Shown: positions 1 to 7,251 of the stretch, piece by piece
Position numbering within the stretch: position 1 is the first letter of the stretch
Layout of the letters: each line of letters opens with the position of its first letter
Source of the DNA: Actinomycetales bacterium
Lineage (GTDB): Bacteria; Actinomycetota; Actinomycetes; Actinomycetales; Quadrisphaeraceae
Assembly: GCA_022701985.1 (NCBI GenBank)
Contig: JAKONK010000145.1
Coordinates: 1 to 38,119, forward strand
Reading direction: 5' to 3'
DNA: 38,119 nucleotides
Program-made: the position numbers and the translations under genes
Notes under the pieces: generated by a model
Database searches by the model: none
Seen by the model: only the letters and a program-made list of their open reading frames with translations
Told to the model about the DNA's origin: nothing

Positions 1-119
1 CGGACCGGCGCGAGCGCGCCGAGCAGTTCACGCCGCAGCGGTGGGTGGCGGAGGTGGCGCGGGCGCTGGCCCCGTGGTCGCCGCCGACCTCCCTCAGGAG
101 GCCAGGGGCTCCCCGCTGA
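1..119 (+). CDS. C-terminal end of a probable glycosyltransferase (partial)
   Basis: The frame beginning at base 3 stays open to a TGA at 117-119 and encodes about 38 residues. Almost every codon ends in G or C, which matches real genes here better than the other two forward frames. The peptide contains RERAEQFTPQRWVAEVARAL, which resembles the final helix of GT-B family 4 glycosyltransferases, where an (R/A)-x-FTW-x-R-x-type segment is common. That family call is inference from a short tail. The 5' part lies outside the window. Its 3' end overlaps the 3' end of the convergent GMC oxidoreductase gene by 26 bases. Confidence 0.5.
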   Translation, partial: DRRERAEQFTPQRWVAEVARALAPWSPPTSLRRPGAPR

Positions 120-1929
120 CACCGGGCAGGCCGCCCGCGGCGTCGACGGGCACGTCCGCGAGGCTGCCGTCGGGCAGGAGGGGCAGGGAGCCCGGCACGG
201 CGCGGGCCGCCTCGGGCACCCGCACGGGGGCGGGGGCCGCGGTGCCGCTGATCAGGTCGGCGGCCTTCTCGGCCAGCACCATCACGGGGGCGTAGCTGTT
301 GCCGTTGGGCATCAGCGGGATCGCGGAGGCGTCGACCACCCGCAGGCCGGGCAGGCCGTGGACGCCGAGCGTGGCGGGGTCGAGGACGGCGGCGTCGTCG
401 ACGCCCATGCGGGCGGTGGAGGTGGGGTGCAGGCCGGTGCGGGCGGTGCGCCGCACGAAGGAGAGGATGTCCTCGTCGGTGACGACGTGCGTGCCCGGGA
501 CCACCTCCCCGCCGTCGAACGGCTCGAAGGCGGGCTGGGAGAGCAGCTCGCGGACGGTGCGCAGCACCCGCACCCACGCCTGGCGGTCGTTCTCGGTCGA
601 GAGGTAGTTGTTGCGGATCACCGGCGCGGCCGACGGGTCGGTCGAGCGCAGGGTGACGCTGCCGCGCGAGGTCACGCGGCCCGGGTAGGCGTACAGCTGG
701 TAGCCGTGGCCCTCGACGACGGGCATGCCCGCCACCGGCCACACCAGCGACGAGAAGAAGACGGTCGCGTCGGGGGCGAGGGCGTCGGGCGTCGTGCGCA
801 GGAAGCCGCCCGCCTCGATGTGCGTGCTCGCGCCGGGGCCGCTGCCGAGGGCGAGCCAGCGGGCCGCCGCCGAGAGGAGCTGGGGCTTGCCCTTGATGCT
901 GTTCGACCCGACCGGGCGGGAGCTCCGGTGCTGCACGAACGCACCGAGGTGGTCCTGCAGGTCGCGGCCGACGCCGGGCAGGTGGTGGACCACCTCGACA
1001 CCGGCGGCCTCGAGCTCGTCGCGGGGGCCGATGCCGGACAGCAGCATCAGCTGGGGCGTGGCGAACGCACCGGCGGCCAGCACGACCTCCGCGGCGCGCA
1101 CCTCGCGCTCGGGCCCGGTCGACCGTCCGTCGCTGACCCGGTAGCGCACGCCCACGGCGCGCCCGCCCTCGACGACGACGCGCGTGACCAGGGCGTGGCA
1201 CTGCACGCGCAGCGGCGAGCGGCCGCGGCCGGAGCGCTGGCCCGCGAGGTGCTTGGTGAGGTACGCGTCGGCCGCGGTCGTGCGGCGGCCGTGCGACTGG
1301 GCCTTCTCGAAGCGGCCGACGCCGTCCTGCACCTCGTTGGGGTCGCTGCTGACGGGGTGCCCGGCCTGGCGCGCGGCCTCGAAGAACGCCTCGTGCAGCG
1401 GGCCGGCGGCCGGGTCCTGGGTCAGGACGTGCGCGCCGCCGCGCCCGCGGGTGGGGCCGGCGCTGCGCGCGGTGGCGGCCTCGACGCGCTGGAAGTAGGG
1501 GACGAGGTGGGAGTAGTCCCACGAGGGGTCGCCGGTCATGGCGGCCCAGCCGTCGTAGTCGGCGGCGTGCCCGCGCTGGTAGAGCATCCCGTTGATGGCG
1601 CTCGAGCCGCCGAGGGCCTTGCCGCGGGGGTGGTTGATGCGGCGGCGGAAGAGCCAGGGCTCCTCCTCGCCGACGTACTTCCAGTCGTAGCGGGCGTCAC
1701 CGACGGCGCGGTACATGCCCAGGGGCATCCGCACCTCGACGTCCCAGGGGTGCACCGGGCCGCCGGCCTCCAGCACCAGGACGGAGGAGGCGCCCGCCTC
1801 GACCAGGCGCCCGGCGACGACGCTGCCGGCCGAGCCGCCGCCCACGACGACGACGTCGACGTGGTCGACGCCGCCACCGGCTCCGCCGCGGCGGGCGGCC
1901 GGGATGCGCGCGGGGCGGTGGACAGCCAT
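94..1929 (-). CDS. GMC-family FAD-dependent oxidoreductase (choline dehydrogenase-like)
   Basis: This 611-residue flavoprotein should oxidise an alcohol substrate with FAD. The N-terminal Rossmann motif VVVVGGGSAGSVVAGRL is clear, followed by the GMC signature region GKALGGSSAINGMLYQRG and a second signature with GIGPRDELEAAGV. The C-terminal catalytic block shows His in GLHPTSTARMG (about residue 498) and Asn in PNGNSYAP (about residue 543), the His/Asn pair of the choline dehydrogenase/oxidase branch. I start at ATG 1929 because GAGGG lies just upstream. Two upstream in-frame starts would add residues unlike the family. The last ~50 residues form a Pro/Ala-rich tail beyond the usual C-terminus. 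The hydroxyacid dehydrogenase gene ends 164 bases upstream on the same strand. Substrate cannot be told from sequence. Confidence 0.92.
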   Translation of the reverse strand: MAVHRPARIPAARRGGAGGGVDHVDVVVVGGGSAGSVVAGRLVEAGASSVLVLEAGGPVHPWDVEVRMPLGMYRAVGDARYDWKYVGEEEPWLFRRRINHPRGKALGGSSAINGMLYQRGHAADYDGWAAMTGDPSWDYSHLVPYFQRVEAATARSAGPTRGRGGAHVLTQDPAAGPLHEAFFEAARQAGHPVSSDPNEVQDGVGRFEKAQSHGRRTTAADAYLTKHLAGQRSGRGRSPLRVQCHALVTRVVVEGGRAVGVRYRVSDGRSTGPEREVRAAEVVLAAGAFATPQLMLLSGIGPRDELEAAGVEVVHHLPGVGRDLQDHLGAFVQHRSSRPVGSNSIKGKPQLLSAAARWLALGSGPGASTHIEAGGFLRTTPDALAPDATVFFSSLVWPVAGMPVVEGHGYQLYAYPGRVTSRGSVTLRSTDPSAAPVIRNNYLSTENDRQAWVRVLRTVRELLSQPAFEPFDGGEVVPGTHVVTDEDILSFVRRTARTGLHPTSTARMGVDDAAVLDPATLGVHGLPGLRVVDASAIPLMPNGNSYAPVMVLAEKAADLISGTAAPAPVRVPEAARAVPGSLPLLPDGSLADVPVDAAGGLPGVSGEPLAS

Positions 1930-2086
1930 GGGGACCCTCATCTCGTCACAAGGAACTGCTGGAGCACACTGCGTGGTCGGCGCCGACAGCCAGTTGATCA
2001 CCTCGGTCGCACGAGAGCGCCCGGCCGGACAGCACACCACCCGACCGGGCCAGGGATCCACCTCCGACACCCCAAGAGGCGGTCAA

Positions 2087-2106
2087 GACCTGGTCAAGAC
2101 CAGGTC
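2087..2106. promoter_or_regulatory. 20-bp palindrome with a GntR/FadR-like core
   Basis: GACCTGGTC-AA-GACCAGGTC is a 9-bp perfect inverted repeat with a 2-base centre. It overlaps the stop codon (2094-2096) of the hydroxyacid dehydrogenase gene. Its core TGGT-N4-ACCA resembles half-sites bound by GntR/FadR-type regulators, the group that includes lactate-operon regulators. GGTCAAGACC is also directly repeated at 2081-2090 and 2092-2101. It could instead act as a small hairpin (8-bp stem, CAAG loop) between the two oxidoreductase genes. No regulator gene of this family is in the window. Confidence 0.35.
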
Positions 2107-3272
2107 GACACCCCTCCGGCCCCCGGCAGGGCCACCAGGTCGGGGGTCACCGCGGCCACCGAGGCGGCCCCCGCGAGGGCCATGGCGTGGGCCAGGTCGG
2201 CGACCACCTCGGCCACGCACGCGGCGGCCGCGTCGGCCCCACCGCTGGCCAGGGCCCACAGGACCGGGCGCCCCAGCAGGACGGCGTCGGCCCCCAGGGC
2301 CAGCGCCACGAGGACGTCGGCACCGGAGCGCACGCCGCCGTCGACCAGCACCACCGGCCGCCGCCCGGCGGCGGGGCCCCGGGTCAGCACCCCGTGGGCG
2401 CGCACGGCAGCAGCGACCTCCGGCAGCGCGAGCGCGCTGGGCACCGACCTGTCGAGCTGGCGCCCGCCGTGGTTGGAGACCACCACGCCGGCGGCCCCGG
2501 CGGCCAGGCAGGCCTCGGCGTCGTCACCGCGCAGGACGCCCTTGACGAGCACCGGCAGGCCGGAGACCTCGTTCAGCCAGGCGATGGTGCCCAGGTCGAT
2601 CGAGGGGTCCTGCTCGGCAGCGGCGCGCTGGCCGGCGACGTCGACCTCGGCGCCCCCCGCTGCGGCCCGCTCGGCGAAGTGCGGAGCGAGGTTGACGAGG
2701 AACTGGTCGTCGGGCACCGCCAGGCGCGTGCCCGTCACGCGGCGCTTGCGCCCCACGTAGGGCGTGTCGCCGGTGAGCACGAGGGCACCGGCACCAGCAG
2801 CCACCGCGCGGCGCACCAGCGCCTCGGTCAGCGCGCGGTCCTTCATCACGTAGACCTGGAACCACCAGGGCGCCCCGTGCGCGGCGGCCGCCGCGGCGAC
2901 CTCCTCCACCGCCCGCGAGGACCGGGTCGACAGGCCCAGCAGGCCGCCGCCCCGCCCGGCCGCCGCGGCGGTGGCGAGCTCGCCGTCCGCCGTCGCCAGC
3001 GCGTGGAAGGCCATCGGCGCGATGCCGACCGGGTGCGCCACGGGCACGCCCAGCAGCTCCGTCGCGGTGTCGACCGACGACACGTCGCGGAGCACCCGCG
3101 GCCTCAGGCGGTAGGACGACCACGCCGCCTGGCCCTCGCGGCGGGTGACCTCGCCGCCGGCCCCGGCGTCGTAGTAGTCGAAGACCTCCGGGGCGAGCCG
3201 CTCGACGGCGGCCCGCCTCTGGGCCACCAGCAGCGGCAGGCCCGCGGCGGCGCCCCCGTCGAGCGAGCTCAC
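2094..3272 (-). CDS. FMN-dependent alpha-hydroxyacid dehydrogenase/oxidase
   Basis: This 392-residue TIM-barrel flavoprotein belongs to the glycolate oxidase / L-lactate dehydrogenase (LldD) / lactate monooxygenase family and oxidises 2-hydroxyacids to 2-oxoacids with FMN. Visible motifs are the N-terminal FDYYDAGAGGEVT, the FMN-binding PVGIAPMAFHALA, WWFQVYVMKDR, the signature VVSNHGGRQLD carrying the catalytic His and Arg, and VLVDGGVRSGADV followed by GADAVLLGRP for the FMN phosphate. The start is GTG at 3272, only 7 bases after the rfbF stop, with a weak Shine-Dalgarno sequence, so translation may be coupled to rfbF. Exact substrate (lactate, glycolate, mandelate or longer) is not decidable here. 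Confidence 0.92.
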   Translation of the reverse strand: MSSLDGGAAAGLPLLVAQRRAAVERLAPEVFDYYDAGAGGEVTRREGQAAWSSYRLRPRVLRDVSSVDTATELLGVPVAHPVGIAPMAFHALATADGELATAAAAGRGGGLLGLSTRSSRAVEEVAAAAAAHGAPWWFQVYVMKDRALTEALVRRAVAAGAGALVLTGDTPYVGRKRRVTGTRLAVPDDQFLVNLAPHFAERAAAGGAEVDVAGQRAAAEQDPSIDLGTIAWLNEVSGLPVLVKGVLRGDDAEACLAAGAAGVVVSNHGGRQLDRSVPSALALPEVAAAVRAHGVLTRGPAAGRRPVVLVDGGVRSGADVLVALALGADAVLLGRPVLWALASGGADAAAACVAEVVADLAHAMALAGAASVAAVTPDLVALPGAGGVSTWS

Positions 3273-3279
3273 AGCCGGG

Positions 3280-4116
3280 TCAGTCCTTCCAGGTCTTCCA
3301 CTCCGCGCGGCCCGCGTCCCAGAGCCCGTTGAGCTCCTTCCAGTCGCGGAAGGTGTCCATGCCGAGCCAGTAGCCCTCGTGCTTGTAGACGCCCAGCTCG
3401 CCGTCGCGGGCCAGGCGGCCCAGCGGCGCGTGCTCGAGCATCTCCTCGGTGCGGTCGGCGTCGAGGTAGCCCTCCACGAAGGAGCGCTCGAAGAAGAAGA
3501 ACCCGCCGTTGACGTAGTCCGTCTGCGTGGTGGGCTTCTCGTTGAACTCCTTCACCGCGTCGCCCTCGACCTGCATCTCGCCGTAGCGACCGCTGGGGTG
3601 GACGCCGGTCAGGGTGCCGGTCTTGCCCGAGGCGACGTGCTGCTGCAGCGCCGTCGACACGTCGACGGAGCCGATGCCGTCACCGTAGGTGAGCGCGAAG
3701 CGGGGGGCGTCGAGGTACTTCGCGGCGCGCGCGATGCGGGCGCCGGTGGCCGTGGTCAGCCCCGTCTCGACGAACGTGATCTCCCAGTCCTCGTCGGAGG
3801 TGTCCGTGTGGAACTCCAGCGGCTTCGACCCGTTCGTGTGCAGCGTCAGGTCCGAGGACCGGACGCGGCTGTCGAGGAAGTACGACTTGATCATGTCGCC
3901 CTTGTAGCCCAGGCACAGCACGAACTTCCGGAAGCCGTGCGAGGAGTACAGCTTCATGATGTGCCACAGGATCGGACGGCCGCCGACGTCGACGAGGCCC
4001 TTGGGCAGCTGCTCGCTGGCCTCGCGCAGGCGCGTGCCCATGCCCCCGCACAGGATGAGGACGGGGATCTCGGAGACCGGGACCCCGGTCGGGGCGGTCT
4101 GGTCGGCTGCGGTCAT
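3280..4116 (-). CDS. rfbF: glucose-1-phosphate cytidylyltransferase
   Basis: This enzyme makes CDP-glucose from CTP and glucose-1-phosphate, normally the first step to CDP-linked dideoxy sugars. The 278-residue length is about that of RfbF. The nucleotide-binding loop LILCGGMGTRLRE, the PKGLVDVGGRPILWHIMK segment, TYGDGIGSVDV with the metal-binding Asp, VNGGFFFFER and the terminal GYWLGMDTFRDWKELN are all characteristic of RfbF rather than of general sugar nucleotidyltransferases. ATG 4116 is preceded by GGAGGG. What is odd is context: no CDP-glucose 4,6-dehydratase (rfbG) or rfbH homologue is nearby, and the tightly linked downstream gene is a hydroxyacid dehydrogenase. CDP-glucose might feed the polysaccharide locus 5 kb away, which is inference. 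Confidence 0.9.
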   Translation of the reverse strand: MTAADQTAPTGVPVSEIPVLILCGGMGTRLREASEQLPKGLVDVGGRPILWHIMKLYSSHGFRKFVLCLGYKGDMIKSYFLDSRVRSSDLTLHTNGSKPLEFHTDTSDEDWEITFVETGLTTATGARIARAAKYLDAPRFALTYGDGIGSVDVSTALQQHVASGKTGTLTGVHPSGRYGEMQVEGDAVKEFNEKPTTQTDYVNGGFFFFERSFVEGYLDADRTEEMLEHAPLGRLARDGELGVYKHEGYWLGMDTFRDWKELNGLWDAGRAEWKTWKD

Positions 4117-4158
4117 GGGGAAGCCCTCCGGGTGCGTGGCAGCTGGGGTGTCCCCGGC

Positions 4159-4164
4159 ACTCTA
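4159..4164 (-). promoter_or_regulatory. candidate -10 element upstream of rfbF
   Basis: On the minus strand the hexamer is TAGAGT, matching the actinobacterial TANNNT -10 pattern, 42 bases upstream of the rfbF ATG. No convincing -35 hexamer sits 16-18 bases further upstream. Confidence 0.3.
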
Positions 4165-4195
4165 GGCACGCAGGGTGACGGCGCCGAGCGCGAGA

Positions 4196-4224
4196 GACCC
4201 GACCGGGCGACGCCCGGTCGGGTC
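4196..4224 (-). terminator. 13-bp perfect hairpin downstream of the CBM48-like gene
   Basis: The arms GACCCGACCGGGC and GCCCGGTCGGGTC pair over 13 bases around a 3-base loop. It lies between the stop of the CBM48-like gene and the start of rfbF, both on the minus strand. There is no T-run, as is common for terminators in high-G+C actinobacteria. A second, 8-bp hairpin (4272-4292) lies closer to the stop codon, so the two may act in tandem. Confidence 0.55.
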
Positions 4225-4271
4225 AGGTGCGCACAGCGGAGCGGGCGCGGCGAGGAGCGCGCGCTCCGCAG

Positions 4272-4292
4272 AGAGGGCCTCGCGGGCCCTCT
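4272..4292 (-). terminator. 8-bp hairpin just after the CBM48-like gene
   Basis: AGAGGGCC pairs with GGCCCTCT around a 5-base loop, 15 bases past the stop codon of the CBM48-like gene in its direction of transcription. It is weaker than the hairpin at 4196-4224 and may be the first part of a tandem terminator. Confidence 0.35.
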
Positions 4293-4306
4293 GGAGGGAG
4301 CTCTCC

Positions 4307-4588
4307 TCAGACCTCGTAGGTGCTGCCCTGGTCGTCGACCACGGCGTCCGCGTCGTCGAACCAGTGGCCGTCGTGGCCGAGGTAGCGGAAGTGCACCGAG
4401 GAGCCCTTGGGCACCGTCACCGTGGCCGAGCGGCTGCCGTTCGACCGCTTCTTCATCACGTGGGCGAAGGGGCTCCAGTCGTTGAAGTTGCCCACGACGG
4501 ACACGGCCTCGCTGTAGTCGTCCTTGGACAGGGAGAACGTCACCTTGACGTCCTCCGACCCCTTGGTCGTCTTGGTGGTGATCGTCAC
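4307..4588 (-). CDS. stand-alone CBM48 / isoamylase N-terminal-like domain protein
   Basis: The protein is about 93 residues and consists of one early-set beta-sandwich domain related to CBM48 and the AMPK glycogen-binding module. The pattern VTFSLSKDDYSEAVSVVGNF followed by NDW, then TVTVPKGSSVHFRYLG and a DDADAVVDDQGS segment, is the typical core with the WxxP/NDW sugar-face region. There is no catalytic domain. I start at GTG 4588 because GAGGAGA lies about 7 bases upstream; the open frame reaches 4666 but the extra 26 residues are Arg/Thr-rich and unlike the family. Such mini-proteins recur in actinobacteria, with a presumed glycogen or alpha-glucan binding or regulatory role that I infer from the fold only. 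Confidence 0.8.
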   Translation of the reverse strand: MTITTKTTKGSEDVKVTFSLSKDDYSEAVSVVGNFNDWSPFAHVMKKRSNGSRSATVTVPKGSSVHFRYLGHDGHWFDDADAVVDDQGSTYEV

Positions 4589-4733
4589 TGTCGGTCTCCT
4601 CGGGCGGGTGCGTGTCGCCGGCTCCGTTCGAGTGGCGCTGTGGCGCACCGTACCGGAGGCCGACACGCCGTGGCACCTGCGTCGACGCGCTCCCCCTTGA
4701 CAGGGCCGCGCGGCTGGGCGGTGTCCGCGGGGC

Positions 4734-5369
4734 TCAGCGCGCCGCGTGGAAGCGCTGCTGCGCCGCCTCGAGGCCGTCGGTGACGACCGCCTCGACCGCG
4801 TCGGCCGCGTCCGAGAGCAGGAAGGGCAGCTCCTTGCGCTCGACCGTCGAGAAGCCGCGGAGCACGAAGTCCGCCGGGTCCATGCGACCCGGGGGGCGCC
4901 CTATGCCCACGCGCACGCGCACGTAGTCCTTGGTGCCCAGCGCCTTCGAGATGTCGCGCAGGCCGTTGTGCCCGCCCTCGCCGCCACCGCGCTTGAGGCG
5001 CACGGCGCCGGCGTCGATGTCGAGCTCGTCGTGGACGGCGATGACCCGCAGCGGGTCGACGCCGTAGAACCGCGCGAGGCCGGCGGTGGGGCCGCCGGAC
5101 TCGTTCATCCAGGACGTCGGCTTGGCCAGCACCACCCGCTGGCTCGCGAGCCCGGGCGGCCCGAGGCGCACCTCGGCGACGGCGGCCCGCTGCTTGGAGG
5201 CCTTGAAGCCGGTGCGCAGGCGGGACGCGAGCTCGTCGACGACCATCGCACCGACGGTGTGCCGGTCGGCCGCGTGCTCGGGCCCGGGGTTGCCCAGCCC
5301 CACCACCAGCCAGGGGCCGGCGGCGGGGAGGTCCCCGCCGCCGGCCCCGGCGCTGCTGGGAGAGGTCAC
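4734..5369 (-). CDS. pth: peptidyl-tRNA hydrolase
   Basis: Pth releases tRNA from peptidyl-tRNA that has dropped off ribosomes. The motifs are in order: VVGLGNPG with the first Asn, [14 protein letters not shown] with the catalytic His, [10 protein letters not shown] with the substrate-binding Asn, [13 protein letters not shown] with the Asp that supports the His, and [15 protein letters not shown] replaces the common RHN next to the catalytic His. The 211-residue length includes about 18 extra residues before the conserved core. GTG 5369 overlaps the rplY stop (GTGA), so the gene is probably translated by coupling to rplY; no good separate ribosome binding site is visible. Confidence 0.96.
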   Translation of the reverse strand: MTSPSSAGAGGGDLPAAGPWLVVGLGNPGPEHAADRHTVGAMVVDELASRLRTGFKASKQRAAVAEVRLGPPGLASQRVVLAKPTSWMNESGGPTAGLARFYGVDPLRVIAVHDELDIDAGAVRLKRGGGEGGHNGLRDISKALGTKDYVRVRVGIGRPPGRMDPADFVLRGFSTVERKELPFLLSDAADAVEAVVTDGLEAAQQRFHAAR

Positions 5370-6037
5370 TCCTTCGAGGAGTCCTCGTCGGAGGAGCCCT
5401 CGGCGGCCTCCTCCTCGGGAGCGTCCTTCTCGATGCCGGCCTCGGCCTCGGCCTCGGACAGCTCGGCGTCCAGGTCCTCGGCGGTCGGGGCGGCGGTGAC
5501 GTTGACGACGCCGGCCTCGGCGTCGACGGCCAGCTCCACGCCCTGCGGGAGCTTGACGTCACCGGCGGTGATCAGGGTGCCGGCGGCGACGCCCTCGACG
5601 TCGACCTCGATGACCTCGGGCAGGTGCGTCGCCTCGGCGGTGACGGCCAGGGTGCCGAGCTCGACGGACACGACCGTCTGCGGGGCGGCCTCACCGGTGG
5701 TGCGGACCGGGACGGAGACCTCGATGCGCTCGCCCTTGCGGACGATGACGAAGTCGACGTGCTCGATCTCGCGGCGGACCGGGTCGACCTGGACGTCCTT
5801 GACGACGGCGAGCTCGGTGGCGCCGCCGTCGAGCTTCAGGGTGACCAGCGCGTTGCGGTTCTTGCGCAGCAGCAGGAGCGTGTCGTGCCCGGGGAGGGTC
5901 ACGTGGCGGGGGTCCTGGCCGTGCCCGTAGACGACGGCGGGGATCTCGTGGCCGCGGCGGATCTGGCGCGCAGCGCCCTTGCCGAAGGCGGTGCGGGTGC
6001 GAGCGGCGAGCTCGGTGCCGGTGCTGCTGGACGCCAT
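5366..6037 (-). CDS. rplY: 50S ribosomal protein L25, general stress (CTC) form
   Basis: L25 binds 5S rRNA in the large ribosomal subunit. This is the long CTC-type form (223 residues): an N-terminal 5S rRNA-binding domain (about 1-95, with [20 protein letters not shown] and the HVDF motif), a second beta-rich domain (about 100-190), and an acidic Glu/Asp/Ser tail of about 35 residues typical of actinobacterial CTC proteins. ATG 6037 has AGGAGA eight bases upstream. It is followed without a gap by pth, the usual actinobacterial pair. Confidence 0.96.
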   Translation of the reverse strand: MASSSTGTELAARTRTAFGKGAARQIRRGHEIPAVVYGHGQDPRHVTLPGHDTLLLLRKNRNALVTLKLDGGATELAVVKDVQVDPVRREIEHVDFVIVRKGERIEVSVPVRTTGEAAPQTVVSVELGTLAVTAEATHLPEVIEVDVEGVAAGTLITAGDVKLPQGVELAVDAEAGVVNVTAAPTAEDLDAELSEAEAEAGIEKDAPEEEAAEGSSDEDSSKE

Positions 6038-6196
6038 GGGGGTGTCTCCTGGTGGCTCTGCGGATGGCTCGGTGCGGGGTCGGTCTGCCCACCGGCGACC
6101 GAGCGCGTCGCAGACCGGCCCGGAGGCCGACCACCGCGTCGATCACGGAGCGCTCACCGCCCGCCGGTGACCAGCGGGCCGAGCCTCCCTCGCCGA

Positions 6197-6247
6197 GGAG
6201 CGCCGGTCACTCTACCCGCTGGCGCGGGCGGGGGTGACCGGCGCTCC
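6197..6247 (-). terminator. 14-bp stem hairpin between prs and rplY
   Basis: GGAGCGCCGGTCAC at 6197-6210 pairs perfectly with GTGACCGGCGCTCC at 6234-6247 around a 23-base loop that can itself pair. It begins 23 bases past the prs stop on the minus strand, so it could end or attenuate the glmU-prs transcript. There is no T-run. On the minus strand a TAGAGT hexamer (6214-6209) sits at the edge of the loop and could alternatively be the -10 box of an rplY promoter; no -35 is evident. Confidence 0.45.
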
Positions 6248-6270
6248 GGTGGCGCGGCGGGAGGGACGGG

Positions 6271-7251
6271 TCAGCTGTTGCCGTCGAAGAGGCTGGTCAC
6301 GGAGCCGTCGTCGAAGACCTCGCGGATCGCGCGGGCGATGAGCGGGGCGATCGACAGGACCTTGAGGGTCGGGAACTGGTGGGCCGGCGGGATCGGCAGC
6401 GTGTTGGTGACCACGACCTCGGAGATCGGGCTGTCCTTCAGACGGGCGGCCGCCGGTCCCGACAGGATCGGGTGGGTCGCCGCGACGATGATCTCCTTGG
6501 CGCCGTTGTCCTTGAGCGCCTGCGCGGCCTGCACGATCGTGCCGCCGGTGTCGATCATGTCGTCGACGAGCACGCAGGTGCGGCCCTCGACATCACCCAC
6601 CAGCTCGTGGACCTGCACCTGGTTCGGGCGGTTGGGGTCGCGGCGCTTGTGGATGATCGCCAGCGGAGCGCCGAGCTTGTCCGACCACAGGTCGGCCAGG
6701 CGCACGCGGCCGGCGTCCGGGGAGACCACGGTGATGCTGTCGCCGTCGGCGACGCGGCCGCGCACGTAGTCGGACAGCAGCGGCAGCGCCCACAGGTGGT
6801 CGACCGGGCCGTCGAAGAAGCCCTGGATCTGCGCGGTGTGCAGGTCGACCGACATCAGGCGGTCGGCGCCGGCCGTCTTGAACAGGTCGGCCATGAGGCG
6901 GGCGGAGATGGGCTCGCGACCGCGGTGCTTCTTGTCCTGGCGGGCGTAGCCGTAGAACGGGGCGACCACGGTGATGCGCTTGGCCGAGGCGCGCTTCAGC
7001 GCGTCGACCATGATCAGCTGCTCCATGATCCACTGGTTGATCGGGGCGCAGTGGCTCTGGAGCACGAAGGCGTCGCAGCCGCGGACGCTCTCCTCGAAGC
7101 GCACGTACGTCTCGCCGTTGGCGAAGTCGTACGCCGACGTGGGCACGAGGGCCGCACCCATCTCGGAGGAGACCTCCTCCGCGAGCTGGGTGTGCGCCCG
7201 CCCGCTGATGAGGACGAGGCGCTTCTCCCCCGTGGTGGTGATGCCGGTCAT
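6271..7251 (-). CDS. prs: ribose-phosphate pyrophosphokinase
   Basis: Prs makes PRPP from ribose-5-phosphate and ATP for nucleotide, His and Trp synthesis. At 326 residues it has the family's full length. The N-terminal FANGETYVRFEESVRG, the flexible-loop region YGYARQDKKHRGREPISARL, DLHTAQIQGFFDGPVDHL with the metal-binding His, and the PRPP-binding loop VLVDDMIDTGGTI are all intact. ATG 7251 overlaps the glmU stop as ATGA and has AGGAGGAG upstream within the end of glmU, so the two are translationally coupled. The glmU-prs pair is conserved in actinobacteria. Confidence 0.97.
   Translation of the reverse strand: MTGITTTGEKRLVLISGRAHTQLAEEVSSEMGAALVPTSAYDFANGETYVRFEESVRGCDAFVLQSHCAPINQWIMEQLIMVDALKRASAKRITVVAPFYGYARQDKKHRGREPISARLMADLFKTAGADRLMSVDLHTAQIQGFFDGPVDHLWALPLLSDYVRGRVADGDSITVVSPDAGRVRLADLWSDKLGAPLAIIHKRRDPNRPNQVQVHELVGDVEGRTCVLVDDMIDTGGTIVQAAQALKDNGAKEIIVAATHPILSGPAAARLKDSPISEVVVTNTLPIPPAHQFPTLKVLSIAPLIARAIREVFDDGSVTSLFDGNS

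Noticed and set aside
41-295. A short plus-strand frame at the left edge
   Set aside because: It runs over the GMC gene in another frame. The frame ending at 119 has the better codon pattern for the partial gene there.
358-2760. An 800-codon plus-strand open frame across the GMC oxidoreductase gene
   Set aside because: It is the codon-complement shadow of two well-supported minus-strand enzymes and has no recognisable motif.
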